NCBI RefSeq assembly: GCF_963666145.1
Contig: NZ_OY762614.1
Location: forward strand, 882,501-946,500
DNA: 64,000 bases
DNA from: an uncultured Desulfobacter sp.
Lineage (GTDB): Bacteria > Desulfobacterota > Desulfobacteria > Desulfobacterales > Desulfobacteraceae
Reading direction: 5' to 3'
Both the position numbers and the translations under genes were made by a program. Under the pieces are notes generated by a model that saw only the letters and a list, made by a program, of their open reading frames with translations, was not told the origin of the DNA and ran no database searches. Each line of letters begins with the position of its first letter. The first letter of the stretch is position 1. This document shows, piece by piece, positions 18,040 through 25,845 of the stretch.

Positions 18040-18522
18040 ATGAAAAAATTTATCATCGGTGCCCTGGTGCTACTCGTTGGAGTACCAGGTTTTGCGTTAA
18101 CTTTTCCTAACTTTTTAAATTTTTTGGCAGGCGTGATTCCTGCGGTATTAATTCTTGGCGGCGCTGTTGCCGTATATCTGGGCTTTGAGGAGTCCAAGCA
18201 TTTAGATGACAGTGGCACAACAGTTGAGACCGAGATAGAACTTGGCGCTGAAAGACTGGCAAAATACGCCGAAAAATCAAAAGAAGTTAGTGAACCTGCC
18301 CTAAACGAAATAGATACCACACCGGCACCGGAACCAACTGAAGAAGCGAAAGAAGCAGCAGCTGAAGAGGTCCGGTTTAAAGGAAATATTGAAACCCTGG
18401 TTTTCCACACAGTGGATTGTAACTTCGCCAGCGGCAAAAACTGCAGCATGGATTTTACATCAAAAGAAGAGGCGGAAACCCAGGGGTATAAACCCTGTAA
18501 AATCTGCATGCCAGACAGTTAA
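18040..18522 (+). CDS. Membrane-anchored protein with C-terminal Ada-like Cys motif
   Basis: The 160 aa product has two hydrophobic N-terminal segments (about 4-22 and 30-50), then an acidic, Ala/Glu/Pro-rich linker (about 60-120). The C-terminal module reads VFHTVDCNFASGKNC, then FTSKEEAETQGYKPCKICMP. That pattern (VFH-x-x-x-C, GYKPCKxC) is the metal-binding fold of the Ada N-terminal domain, also found as a tail on nuclease-type proteins. It probably binds Zn through Cys residues near 127, 135, 152 and 155. Function unknown. ATG is preceded by GGAG at eight bases. Confidence 0.6.
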   Translation: MKKFIIGALVLLVGVPGFALTFPNFLNFLAGVIPAVLILGGAVAVYLGFEESKHLDDSGTTVETEIELGAERLAKYAEKSKEVSEPALNEIDTTPAPEPTEEAKEAAAEEVRFKGNIETLVFHTVDCNFASGKNCSMDFTSKEEAETQGYKPCKICMPDS

Positions 18523-18584
18523 TTTCTTCTTTTTATTTTCCTTTTAGCTTTGGCAAAAAGCCCACGGATTTATATTCATCAGGC

Positions 18585-18908
18585 TCAGGGCAGGTAGTCT
18601 TCCCGTACCGGTGAAAAAACCTCAATGGCAACGCTGTCTTCCAGTATTTCAGCACGATGCTCGACCCCGGATTCAATGCACCACGAATCTCCGGGGCCGG
18701 CATTGCGGCATTCTCCGCCAATGTAGAGGTTGATGCGGCCGGAAACAAGATATCCGATCTGTTCATTGGGATGAGTGTGGGATGGAAGCAATGCCCCCTG
18801 GGTCATTTTAAACCGGGCCAGAAGCGTATTTTCTCCATACACCAAGGTTTTCATCTCAATGCCTTCCACGGGCGTGCAATAATCGTTTTCATCATGAATT
18901 GCAAACAT
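18585..18908 (-). CDS. Small single-domain cupin protein
   Basis: The 107 aa product is one cupin barrel. Motif 1 is HTHPNEQIGYLVSGRINLYIG (metal ligands His, His, Glu likely) and motif 2 is GDSWCIESGVEHRAE (His ligand). Such proteins bind a metal and act as sugar isomerases, dioxygenases or sensors; the substrate cannot be told. The ATG at 18908 has AGGAGG nearby. It is divergent from the U32 gene, with a palindrome between them. Confidence 0.8.
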   Translation of the reverse strand: MFAIHDENDYCTPVEGIEMKTLVYGENTLLARFKMTQGALLPSHTHPNEQIGYLVSGRINLYIGGECRNAGPGDSWCIESGVEHRAEILEDSVAIEVFSPVREDYLP

Positions 18909-18990
18909 ATGTCCTCCTTAACTGCCTTGCCGTTTCCCATCGCATGGGTCTACTGAGCGTTCACTAAAATTCTGCGTTGTACACCAAAAA

Positions 18991-19026
18991 ATTGCAATTT
19001 AAGACAATATTGCTTAAAATTGCAAT
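18991..19026. promoter_or_regulatory. Inverted repeat between divergent cupin and U32 genes
   Basis: Arms ATTGCAATTTAAG and CTTAAAATTGCAAT match except for one extra A, around a nine-base centre. There is no T-run after it. It lies 40 bases before the U32 start codon, so an operator is more likely than a terminator. Confidence 0.4.
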
Positions 19027-19065
19027 ATAAAATAACTATTTACCCTTATCGGACATGAAGGATTT

Positions 19066-21060
19066 ATGACCTGTCACCCATTAAACCAACCAATCATCCT
19101 GGCACCTGCCGGGGACACGTACTCTTTTCTTGCGGCAATAGCCGCCGGGACAGATGCGATTTACTGCGGCCTTAAAATTTTTTCAGCCCGCATGGAAGCC
19201 GGTAATTTTTCCATTGAAGAGCTGGCACGGCTGACCCAGTTTGCCCATTCTAAAGGAATTCAGGTCTATGTGGCCTTTAATTCCATCATTAAGGAATCCG
19301 AAACCGACAAGGCACTGCGCATTCTTGACAAACTTACCCGGCATACGGATGTTGATGCATTGATTATTCAGGATATCGCCATGGTGAGTCTTGCCGGACA
19401 AGCCGGATTCAAAGGCAAGCTCCATTTGTCCACGCTGGGCAACTGCACCCATCCCGCAGGACTTATGGCTGCACAGCAGGCGGGATTTTCCAGGGTGGTA
19501 CTGCCCAGGGAGTTCAGCCTTGATGACATCAGGGCCATGGCCGCCGCAGTGCCCGACACCATGGATCTGGAGGTGTTTATTCATGGCGCGCTTTGCTACT
19601 CCGTGTCAGGCCGGTGTTACTGGAGTTCCTGGTTTGGCGGAAAAAGCGCCTTGCGCGGCCGCTGTGTTCAACCCTGCCGACGATTGTATGAACAGAATGG
19701 AAAAAAGGCCCGGTTCTTCTCATGTATGGATCTGTCGGCGGATGTACTGGCCAAAGTCCTCAAAGAGATCCCCCATATCAGTACCTGGAAGATTGAAGGC
19801 CGTAAAAAAAGCCCTCACTATGTTTACTACACGGTAATGGCCTATAAACTGCTAAGGGATGAGCCGGAACAAAAAAAACAGGCGCTGTCATTTCTATCAT
19901 ATGCCCTGGGACGGCAGGGTGGTCATTACAACCTATTATCCCACCGGGTCGCCAATCCCCTGGACCACGAGTCAGACACAGGATCAGGCCTGTTTTTAGG
20001 AAGGATAAAAAGCCCTGATAGTCCATATTTTATTTCCAGAGAAGCCCTTGTACCGGGTGATCTTCTGCGAATCGGGTATGAAGAAGACAGCTTTCATCAA
20101 ATCGAGAAAGTGACCCGCGCAATCCCCAAAAAAGGCAAATATTTTTTAGCAGGCAAAAAAGGCAGGCGTATTAACAAAGGAACTGCCGTATTCATGATTG
20201 ACCGCAAAGGACGTGAACTTCAAGATCAATTATCACGTCTTGAAACTGAACTTGGGGAAATTGCCAAGGTACAAATCAAACCGGCACACACGTCCCCCCC
20301 CCATAAAAGGACAGATGACAAAACAAAATCGCCGGGTATGCCAGGTCATCGACAAAGAAAACAGGTCGGACTACCTGAAATGGACGTTTTCAGAAAAGCA
20401 CCTGTTAATTTAACTACACACAATGACACGGGTTTATGGATTTCTGCAAACAATTACGGCATCAAATCCCCGGCAAGGTCCTGGCTGTGGCTGGACCCCG
20501 TGCTTTTCCCCGAAGAGGAAAAGATCTGTCAAAACTATATCAGAGCAGCCATAAAGAAAGGGTCGAAAAACTTTGTACTCAACGCCCCCTGGCAGATCAG
20601 CCTATTTGACAATCCCCAAAGACTCAACCTCTGGGCAGGGCCCTTTTGCAATATCACAAATAGTCTTGCTGTGGAGGCTCTCAAACATAAAGGTTTTTCC
20701 GGTGCCATTGTCAGCCCGGAACTGGAGAGCGAGATTCTTTTATCTTTGCCCAAATCCAGCTGCCTGCCGCTGGGTGCAGTCTGCCGGGCGAACTGGCCTG
20801 TGGCCATATCAAGGATTGCAGCGCCGGACCTGAATATCGGGAAAAGCTTTAAAAGCCCCATGGGCGAATTGGCCTGGACCAGCAAGTTCAATGCGACCTA
20901 CCACACCTTTCCCAACTGGTCCCTGGATCTGTCATCCAAAACCCAAGAACTGCAGCAGGCAGGTTTTGTCATGCTCGTCAATCTGTTTGAAAATATACCC
21001 AAAGGCATCCGGATGAAGCCGCGCCCAGGAACCTGGAACTGGAACTTGAAACTACTCTAA
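19066..21060 (+). CDS. Peptidase U32 family protein (large form)
   Basis: U32 proteins include collagenase-like proteases and RNA- or quinone-hydroxylating [4Fe-4S] enzymes (RlhA, TrhP, UbiU/V). The 664 aa product has the N-terminal TIM-barrel-like half (ILAPAGDTYSFLAAIAAGTDAIYCG) and the signature EVFIHGALCYSVSGRCYWSS. The downstream pair RCVQPCR completes four Cys suited to an Fe-S cluster (CYSVSGRC and CVQPC). A charged linker (about residues 405-445) separates a C-terminal half with a second barrel-like pattern. Substrate unknown; RNA modification is the best guess for this group. ATG has AAGGA close upstream. Confidence 0.85.
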   Translation: MTCHPLNQPIILAPAGDTYSFLAAIAAGTDAIYCGLKIFSARMEAGNFSIEELARLTQFAHSKGIQVYVAFNSIIKESETDKALRILDKLTRHTDVDALIIQDIAMVSLAGQAGFKGKLHLSTLGNCTHPAGLMAAQQAGFSRVVLPREFSLDDIRAMAAAVPDTMDLEVFIHGALCYSVSGRCYWSSWFGGKSALRGRCVQPCRRLYEQNGKKARFFSCMDLSADVLAKVLKEIPHISTWKIEGRKKSPHYVYYTVMAYKLLRDEPEQKKQALSFLSYALGRQGGHYNLLSHRVANPLDHESDTGSGLFLGRIKSPDSPYFISREALVPGDLLRIGYEEDSFHQIEKVTRAIPKKGKYFLAGKKGRRINKGTAVFMIDRKGRELQDQLSRLETELGEIAKVQIKPAHTSPPHKRTDDKTKSPGMPGHRQRKQVGLPEMDVFRKAPVNLTTHNDTGLWISANNYGIKSPARSWLWLDPVLFPEEEKICQNYIRAAIKKGSKNFVLNAPWQISLFDNPQRLNLWAGPFCNITNSLAVEALKHKGFSGAIVSPELESEILLSLPKSSCLPLGAVCRANWPVAISRIAAPDLNIGKSFKSPMGELAWTSKFNATYHTFPNWSLDLSSKTQELQQAGFVMLVNLFENIPKGIRMKPRPGTWNWNLKLL

Positions 21061-21207
21061 ATTCTTTGGACTTTTCATTTGTAAATCTTGGAAGACAATG
21101 ATAGGAATTGACTTGCAAGATTTGTAAAGAAAAGTTCGCACGACCTTACATAAAGCGTTCTGTTTTTGTTACGGGCTGGATCTGGTACAAAAAAATCAGA
21201 TCAGCCC

Positions 21208-22674
21208 ATGGCTGTTATTGATGGCACAGCAGTTAAAGGACCCGTTCTAAGGATGCAGGTATTTCCCCAAATTCACCAGTTAATGCGCTCACCCCTGGAT
21301 TTCACCCATATTCTGGATGAAATTCCCCTGGGCATCATATTGATGGATACGGATTTGAGGATAGTTTATCTGAACCGGTTCTTCCAGGCACTGACCGGCT
21401 TTTCACTGGATATGGCCAGGGGTATCCCCTGTAAGAATATTTTGCGCAGTTCTGCTTGCATCATCAACTGCCCTGTGCTCGCCACCCACCGTAAAAACAG
21501 ATCCGTTTCCTGCACCAGTGATATCATCAATACAGATCGCCAGAAACTGCCGGTGCGCATTACCACTGCACAGATAACAGACAACCAGGGTCATTTCACA
21601 GGTTATATGGAAACCATTGAGGATCTGAGAAGCAGTGCCACCAATGACCCGGAAAAAAACGTGGCCTACAGTTTTGCCAACATCATCGGCCGCAGCCGTA
21701 AAATGGAAATGATCTTCCAGACCCTTCCCATGCTTGCCCAAAGTGACGCCTCCATCCTGATCACCGGAGAGACCGGCACCGGCAAGGACCTTGTGGCCGA
21801 AGCCGTACACCAGACATCCGGTCGGGCCGGCGGGCCGTTTATAAAAATCAACTGCGGCGCACTGCCTGCGACCCTTTTGGAATCCGAAATTTTCGGACAC
21901 ATGAAGGGGGCGTTCACCGGCGCCGTGGAAAACAAACCCGGCCGGTTCAAACTGGCACACAACGGGACGATTTTCTTAACAGAAATCGGAGATCTGCCCC
22001 TGCCCCTTCAGGTTAAGCTGCTCACATTTCTTGATGACAGGGTTATCTATCCATTAGGCGCCACCAAGGGATTCAATGCCAATGTAAGGATCATTGCCGC
22101 CACCCACCGGGATCTTGAATATATGGTATCCATTGGTAAATTCAGAAAAGATCTTTTGTTCCGCCTGAATGTCGCCAGGGTTCATTTGCCGCCCTTGCGG
22201 GAACGCGGCGCCGACATTCGCCTGCTGCTTGACCATTTTTTAAACCATTACACCAAAAAACAGGGTAAAAAAATTAATGGATTTTCTGAATCGGCCCTGT
22301 CTGTTTTACAGGATTACACCTATGAGGGAAATATCCGGGAACTGAAAAACATCATGGAATATGCGGTTAATGTGGCCCAGGGGGATAAAATCGAATCGGA
22401 TAACCTGCCGGCATATATTCTCGAGCAAGAGCCTTTGCAAAAAATTTCAAAGACTCCGGCACCGCAACCGGCCTTACAACACCCACCCGAACCACCGATA
22501 GGTGAGGCGCCTTTGCCACACGATGAAACCGGGCAGACCTGGTCTTCGGTGCAGCGGCAGATGATCATAGATGCCCTGAAAACAGCCCACGGCAAAAAAA
22601 GTAAAGCCTCACAAATTCTTGGCATGAGCCGCAGCACATTATGGCGGAAAATCAAAGCATATCAGATAGAATAA
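21208..22674 (+). CDS. Sigma-54-dependent transcriptional activator with PAS sensor
   Basis: AAA+ activator of sigma-54 RNA polymerase. N-terminal PAS domain (HILDEIPLGIILMDTDLRIVYLN) carries three clustered Cys in CKNILRSSACIINC. The AAA+ domain follows, with Walker A GETGTGKD, the sigma-54-contacting GAFTGA loop and a Walker B region GTIFLTEIGDL, in which the usual second acidic residue has become Glu-Ile. The C-terminal Fis-type helix-turn-helix ends SKASQILGMSRSTLWRKIKA. There is no receiver domain. The start is uncertain: ATG 21208 is used; a TTG at 21166 or ATG at 21253 is possible. It probably drives the sigma-54 promoter at 23155. Confidence 0.9.
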   Translation: MAVIDGTAVKGPVLRMQVFPQIHQLMRSPLDFTHILDEIPLGIILMDTDLRIVYLNRFFQALTGFSLDMARGIPCKNILRSSACIINCPVLATHRKNRSVSCTSDIINTDRQKLPVRITTAQITDNQGHFTGYMETIEDLRSSATNDPEKNVAYSFANIIGRSRKMEMIFQTLPMLAQSDASILITGETGTGKDLVAEAVHQTSGRAGGPFIKINCGALPATLLESEIFGHMKGAFTGAVENKPGRFKLAHNGTIFLTEIGDLPLPLQVKLLTFLDDRVIYPLGATKGFNANVRIIAATHRDLEYMVSIGKFRKDLLFRLNVARVHLPPLRERGADIRLLLDHFLNHYTKKQGKKINGFSESALSVLQDYTYEGNIRELKNIMEYAVNVAQGDKIESDNLPAYILEQEPLQKISKTPAPQPALQHPPEPPIGEAPLPHDETGQTWSSVQRQMIIDALKTAHGKKSKASQILGMSRSTLWRKIKAYQIE

Positions 22675-22678
22675 AATT

Positions 22679-23041
22679 ATGACATTGCATAAGGTTGCCA
22701 TTCCGATACTGGGTGAAGAGATTGTACCCAGGTTTGACCTGACCACGGAGGTCGTTATTTTGACAACAACCGAATCCTGGGAGATCCAGGACAAAAAAAT
22801 TATTGTGCTGCCCAGATCCTCATCGGATGAACTGTGCCATACCCTTCTGGCCCAGGAGATCAATACACTGATCTGTGGTGCCATTGAAGATGAATATTAT
22901 GAATTTCTCAAATGGAAAAAAATAGCGGTTTTTGACGGGATATCAGGCACTTGGACCCAGGCTTTTAATCGATGGCAGAATCAAATCTTGAACCCGGGAG
23001 ATATCCTTTTTACCCGTATGGTTGAAGGCAACTTAATATAA
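22679..23041 (+). CDS. NifX/NifB-type dinitrogenase iron-molybdenum cofactor domain protein
   Basis: The 120 aa product shows the family pattern: VAIPILGEEIVPRFDLTTEVVILTT at the start, a central LICGAIEDEYYEFLKWKKIAVFDGISG, and C-terminal alpha/beta elements. Such domains carry metal-sulfur clusters or act as small regulatory partners. The usual C-terminal Cys-rich tail is absent. It starts five bases after the stop of the sigma-54 activator, so the two are translated together; a ligand- or cluster-sensing partner of the activator is plausible. Confidence 0.75.
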   Translation: MTLHKVAIPILGEEIVPRFDLTTEVVILTTTESWEIQDKKIIVLPRSSSDELCHTLLAQEINTLICGAIEDEYYEFLKWKKIAVFDGISGTWTQAFNRWQNQILNPGDILFTRMVEGNLI

Positions 23042-23050
23042 TGTTCTAAA

Positions 23051-23092
23051 TTGTTTCAAAATGTACTTTTCAATTTGTTTCATAGCGTTTCA
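23051..23092 (+). promoter_or_regulatory. Three GTTTCA repeats, possible activator sites
   Basis: TTGTTTCA occurs at 23051-23058 and 23075-23082, and GTTTCA again at 23087-23092. They lie 60-105 bases before the -24 element at 23155, the usual distance for sigma-54 enhancer sites. Confidence 0.35.
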
Positions 23093-23154
23093 AATCTAAT
23101 CCATCATTCTCTCACAAAATCATAATGCATTGTTTTAAAAGCAAATTATAAATT

Positions 23155-23170
23155 TGGCATATTACTTGCT
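23155..23170 (+). promoter_or_regulatory. Sigma-54 promoter of the DASS transporter operon
   Basis: TGGCAT, five bases, TTGCT: matches TGGCAC-N5-TTGCW except for the last base of the -24 box, with exact GG-N10-GC spacing. It lies between the activator pair and the next two genes, 58 bases before the ATG at 23228. Confidence 0.7.
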
Positions 23171-23227
23171 CATTGTCTTCCTAACGAGAATTGATAACCT
23201 GAAACCCGGTTGAACTGATTGGAAAAC

Positions 23228-24109
23228 ATGCCCCTCATTGCCATTACATGCGGAATGTATGCCGCTCCCTACCGACTGATCGAAGCGTTATCGACTTTAT
23301 ACGAATGCGCTGTGTATGAAGACCCGGCACTTGTTAAACAAACCGGCCGGACACATGATCTGAAAACCGAACTTATTTTCAAGTCCATCCAGTGCAGACC
23401 GATCCCTTTTGACAATTTTACCCACGACAGAAAAAAATGCCTGGCCGCACTGAAGGTTCAGATATCCCATAATATTCTCAACGGCCCCTGTCTTTTTTCA
23501 GGTATATTATCCCACCTGATCCCGGTCTCAGTTTCCGGCATTTACAGAATTATGTCGGCACCCCCCATGCAGATCCGCAGACAACGGGCCATGCGCATTG
23601 CCCGGCTGTCCAGCCAGGCCGCCACCCAGACGATCTCCCAATCCGACCAGAGAGAACAGCGATTTGCCGCTCACCTGAATTTAGACAACCTGTGGGAACC
23701 GGCAAGACATGATATGGCTCTGGAATGGGAAAAAATTGATAAAACGACACATGACATGACCCTGGAAGATGTAAACCGAGTTCTGGAAAAAGTACGCCCG
23801 GGCATTGAAATCGCAACAAGCGATCCGAATAAAAAAATGCGGACCATTGATTTCAATATCAGTTCCCGGGTTGAAGCGGTTTTGGCGGGCCTTGGACACA
23901 GCCTGATCGTTGAATCGGATTCGGGCCACGTGCTTGTTACGATGGACGGAAAAGTCATGAACCTGACCCGGGCACAAAAGGAAATTGTGGATCTTGCAGG
24001 CGAAGTGCCGGGGGTAAGATCCGTTAAAACAAAAATAGGCCCAAACTTTTACAAGGGAGGCATCGCTCGCAATTTAAACTTTACCGCACCTTTCAAACGG
24101 AAAACTTGA
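23228..24109 (+). CDS. Degenerate cytidylate-kinase-like protein with C-terminal BON-like domain
   Basis: The 293 aa product has two parts. The N-terminal ~175 residues follow the cytidylate-kinase-like layout (PLIAITCGMYAAPYRLIEALS..., PCLFSGILSH..., ARLSSQAATQTISQSDQREQRF..., LWEPARHDMAL), but the P-loop Gly-Lys-Ser/Thr is missing. The C-terminal ~80 residues (VEAVLAGLGHSLIVESDSG...GKVMNLTRAQKEIVDLAGEVPGVRSV) have the alpha-beta pattern of a BON domain, which usually binds membranes or ligands. It is therefore likely a binding or sensing protein, not a kinase. ATG 23228 is preferred over a TTG at 23219. It is first in an operon with the transporter. Confidence 0.65.
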   Translation: MPLIAITCGMYAAPYRLIEALSTLYECAVYEDPALVKQTGRTHDLKTELIFKSIQCRPIPFDNFTHDRKKCLAALKVQISHNILNGPCLFSGILSHLIPVSVSGIYRIMSAPPMQIRRQRAMRIARLSSQAATQTISQSDQREQRFAAHLNLDNLWEPARHDMALEWEKIDKTTHDMTLEDVNRVLEKVRPGIEIATSDPNKKMRTIDFNISSRVEAVLAGLGHSLIVESDSGHVLVTMDGKVMNLTRAQKEIVDLAGEVPGVRSVKTKIGPNFYKGGIARNLNFTAPFKRKT

Positions 24110-24201
24110 TAAAACAAACAGTTGAAAAATACTATAAATGCGAATAAAACGAATTTTAAATGAAGTAATAATTCATTAACCAAAAGGAGAGAGGGAACCA
24201 A

Positions 24202-25671
24202 ATGACAACTGGAAATACAGATGCAGCAAAAGCACAACTGGACTGGAAAAGAATTCTGTTCATTTTAATCGGCCTGACCCTGTTCGCTATTGTTAATTTT
24301 TCTCCGGCATGGCCGGATGCTGTGGATCCTACCGGAAAACATTTTACCTTAAGCGCCCAGGGCAAAGGTGCGCTGGCCATTTTTCTTCTGGCCGGCACCT
24401 GGTGGGTATTTGAAGTCATCCCCATTGGCATAACCAGCCTGGCATTGGGTGCCTTTCAGGTCCTTTTTGCGGTGCGTACCGCCAAGGAAGCGCTGAAAGA
24501 TTTCATGACTCCGTCGGTTCTGTTTATCTTCGGTTCCTTGGTCATTGGTATGGTGTTTACGAAAACCGGACTTACCAAGCGCCTGGCTTACAAGATGCTG
24601 GCCATTGTGGGGGAAAAAACCAGTATGATTTACCTGGGCTGCTTTGTGGTTACCGCACTATTGACCCATATTATGGCCCATACGGCTGTGGCAGCCACCA
24701 TGTTTCCGCTCTTGATGACCATCTACGGGATGTATACGGATGAGCCCGGCCCCACCAAATTCGGCAAAGGTTTGTTCATCGGCATGGCATTTGTGGCAGG
24801 TGCAGGCTCCATTATTACGCTGTTGGGTGCTGCACGGGGTGCAGTTGCCCTTGGTTTTTTCAAGGACATTGTGGGACGTGAGATCTCATTCTTCGAGTTG
24901 ACCTATTACATGTTTCCCGTGGGCTGGGGTGTAACGTTTCTTCTCTGGGGCTTTTTCATGATTGTGTGCAAACCTGAGAAAAAAACAATTCCAGGTATTA
25001 AAGAAAAAGCAAAAATGCTGGAAAAAGCCATGGGGGGGATCACAAAGCGGGAAATCCTGGCGGCAACCATCATTTTTTCCGCCATCGCCATCATGTCTGC
25101 AAAACAGTTTATCCCCGCCATATCCAGCCTGGACAAAAATGCGATTATGCTTGTGGCAACGGTTTTATTCTTTATCTTCAATATTCTTGACATCAAAGAT
25201 CTTGAGACGATCCCCTGGAACATCATTCTTTTGTTTGGCGGTGCCATGAGTATCGGCTTCTGCCTGTGGGAAACAGGGGCGGCAGAATGGCTTGCCATCA
25301 ACTGGCTGACCATGTTCCAGAAAGCCAATTACTTTGTGTTCATTTTAAGCATTGCATTCTTTGTCATGATCATGACAAACTTCATCATGAACGTGGCGGC
25401 CATTGCAATATCCCTGCCCGTGGCGCTGGTTATTGCCCCCTATCTGCATGTGGCACCTGAAGTCATTTTGTTTGCCTCACTTGTAACGGCCGGCATGCCG
25501 TTTCTGCTTCTGGTGGGTGCAGCCCCCAACGCCATTGCCTACGACTCCAAACAGTTTACCACAGGTGAATTTTTCATGTACGGCATTCCGGCTTCCATCA
25601 TCCTGATGGTGGTTGTCGCATTGTCCATATTCTTGTGGAAACTCATGGGAATGCCCATCACAACAATGTAA
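24202..25671 (+). CDS. DASS/SLC13-family sodium-coupled anion symporter
   Basis: Inner-membrane carrier for dicarboxylates, sulfate or similar anions. The 489 aa product has 11-13 hydrophobic helices and the two inverted halves of the fold. The paired SNT motifs that normally hold Na+ and substrate are altered: the first reads AHT (MAHTAVAATMFP) and the second MNV (NFIMNVAAIAISLP); the following GAAPNAIAYDS loop is kept. The substrate is therefore uncertain; in a sulfate reducer sulfate or a sulfonate is an obvious candidate. Shine-Dalgarno AGGAGAGAGG precedes the ATG. A strong terminator follows. Confidence 0.88.
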   Translation: MTTGNTDAAKAQLDWKRILFILIGLTLFAIVNFSPAWPDAVDPTGKHFTLSAQGKGALAIFLLAGTWWVFEVIPIGITSLALGAFQVLFAVRTAKEALKDFMTPSVLFIFGSLVIGMVFTKTGLTKRLAYKMLAIVGEKTSMIYLGCFVVTALLTHIMAHTAVAATMFPLLMTIYGMYTDEPGPTKFGKGLFIGMAFVAGAGSIITLLGAARGAVALGFFKDIVGREISFFELTYYMFPVGWGVTFLLWGFFMIVCKPEKKTIPGIKEKAKMLEKAMGGITKREILAATIIFSAIAIMSAKQFIPAISSLDKNAIMLVATVLFFIFNILDIKDLETIPWNIILLFGGAMSIGFCLWETGAAEWLAINWLTMFQKANYFVFILSIAFFVMIMTNFIMNVAAIAISLPVALVIAPYLHVAPEVILFASLVTAGMPFLLLVGAAPNAIAYDSKQFTTGEFFMYGIPASIILMVVVALSIFLWKLMGMPITTM

Positions 25672-25701
25672 AAAACAACCTTAACACTCTCAAAACAATT
25701 C

Positions 25702-25741
25702 AAGCCCCGGTTCATTTATCCATATGAACCGGGGCTTTGTC
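25702..25741 (+). terminator. Rho-independent terminator after the DASS gene
   Basis: Perfect 14-base stem, AAGCCCCGGTTCAT with ATGAACCGGGGCTT, followed by a short T-rich stretch. Confidence 0.85.
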
Positions 25742-25760
25742 GTTGCCGGCACCGGTTATG

Positions 25761-25778
25761 TTGACACGTCCCTGTCAA
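25761..25778. promoter_or_regulatory. Short palindrome upstream of trkA
   Basis: TTGACA, six bases, TGTCAA: perfect inverted arms, 68 bases before the trkA start. It could be an operator; the TTGACA could also be a -35 box but no good -10 is at the right distance. Confidence 0.3.
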
Positions 25779-25845
25779 ATATAGTAAAAAACGGCTCAAA
25801 TATTAGATCAGTCCATATTCGTATATTGAACCCAGGAGTTTTCAT

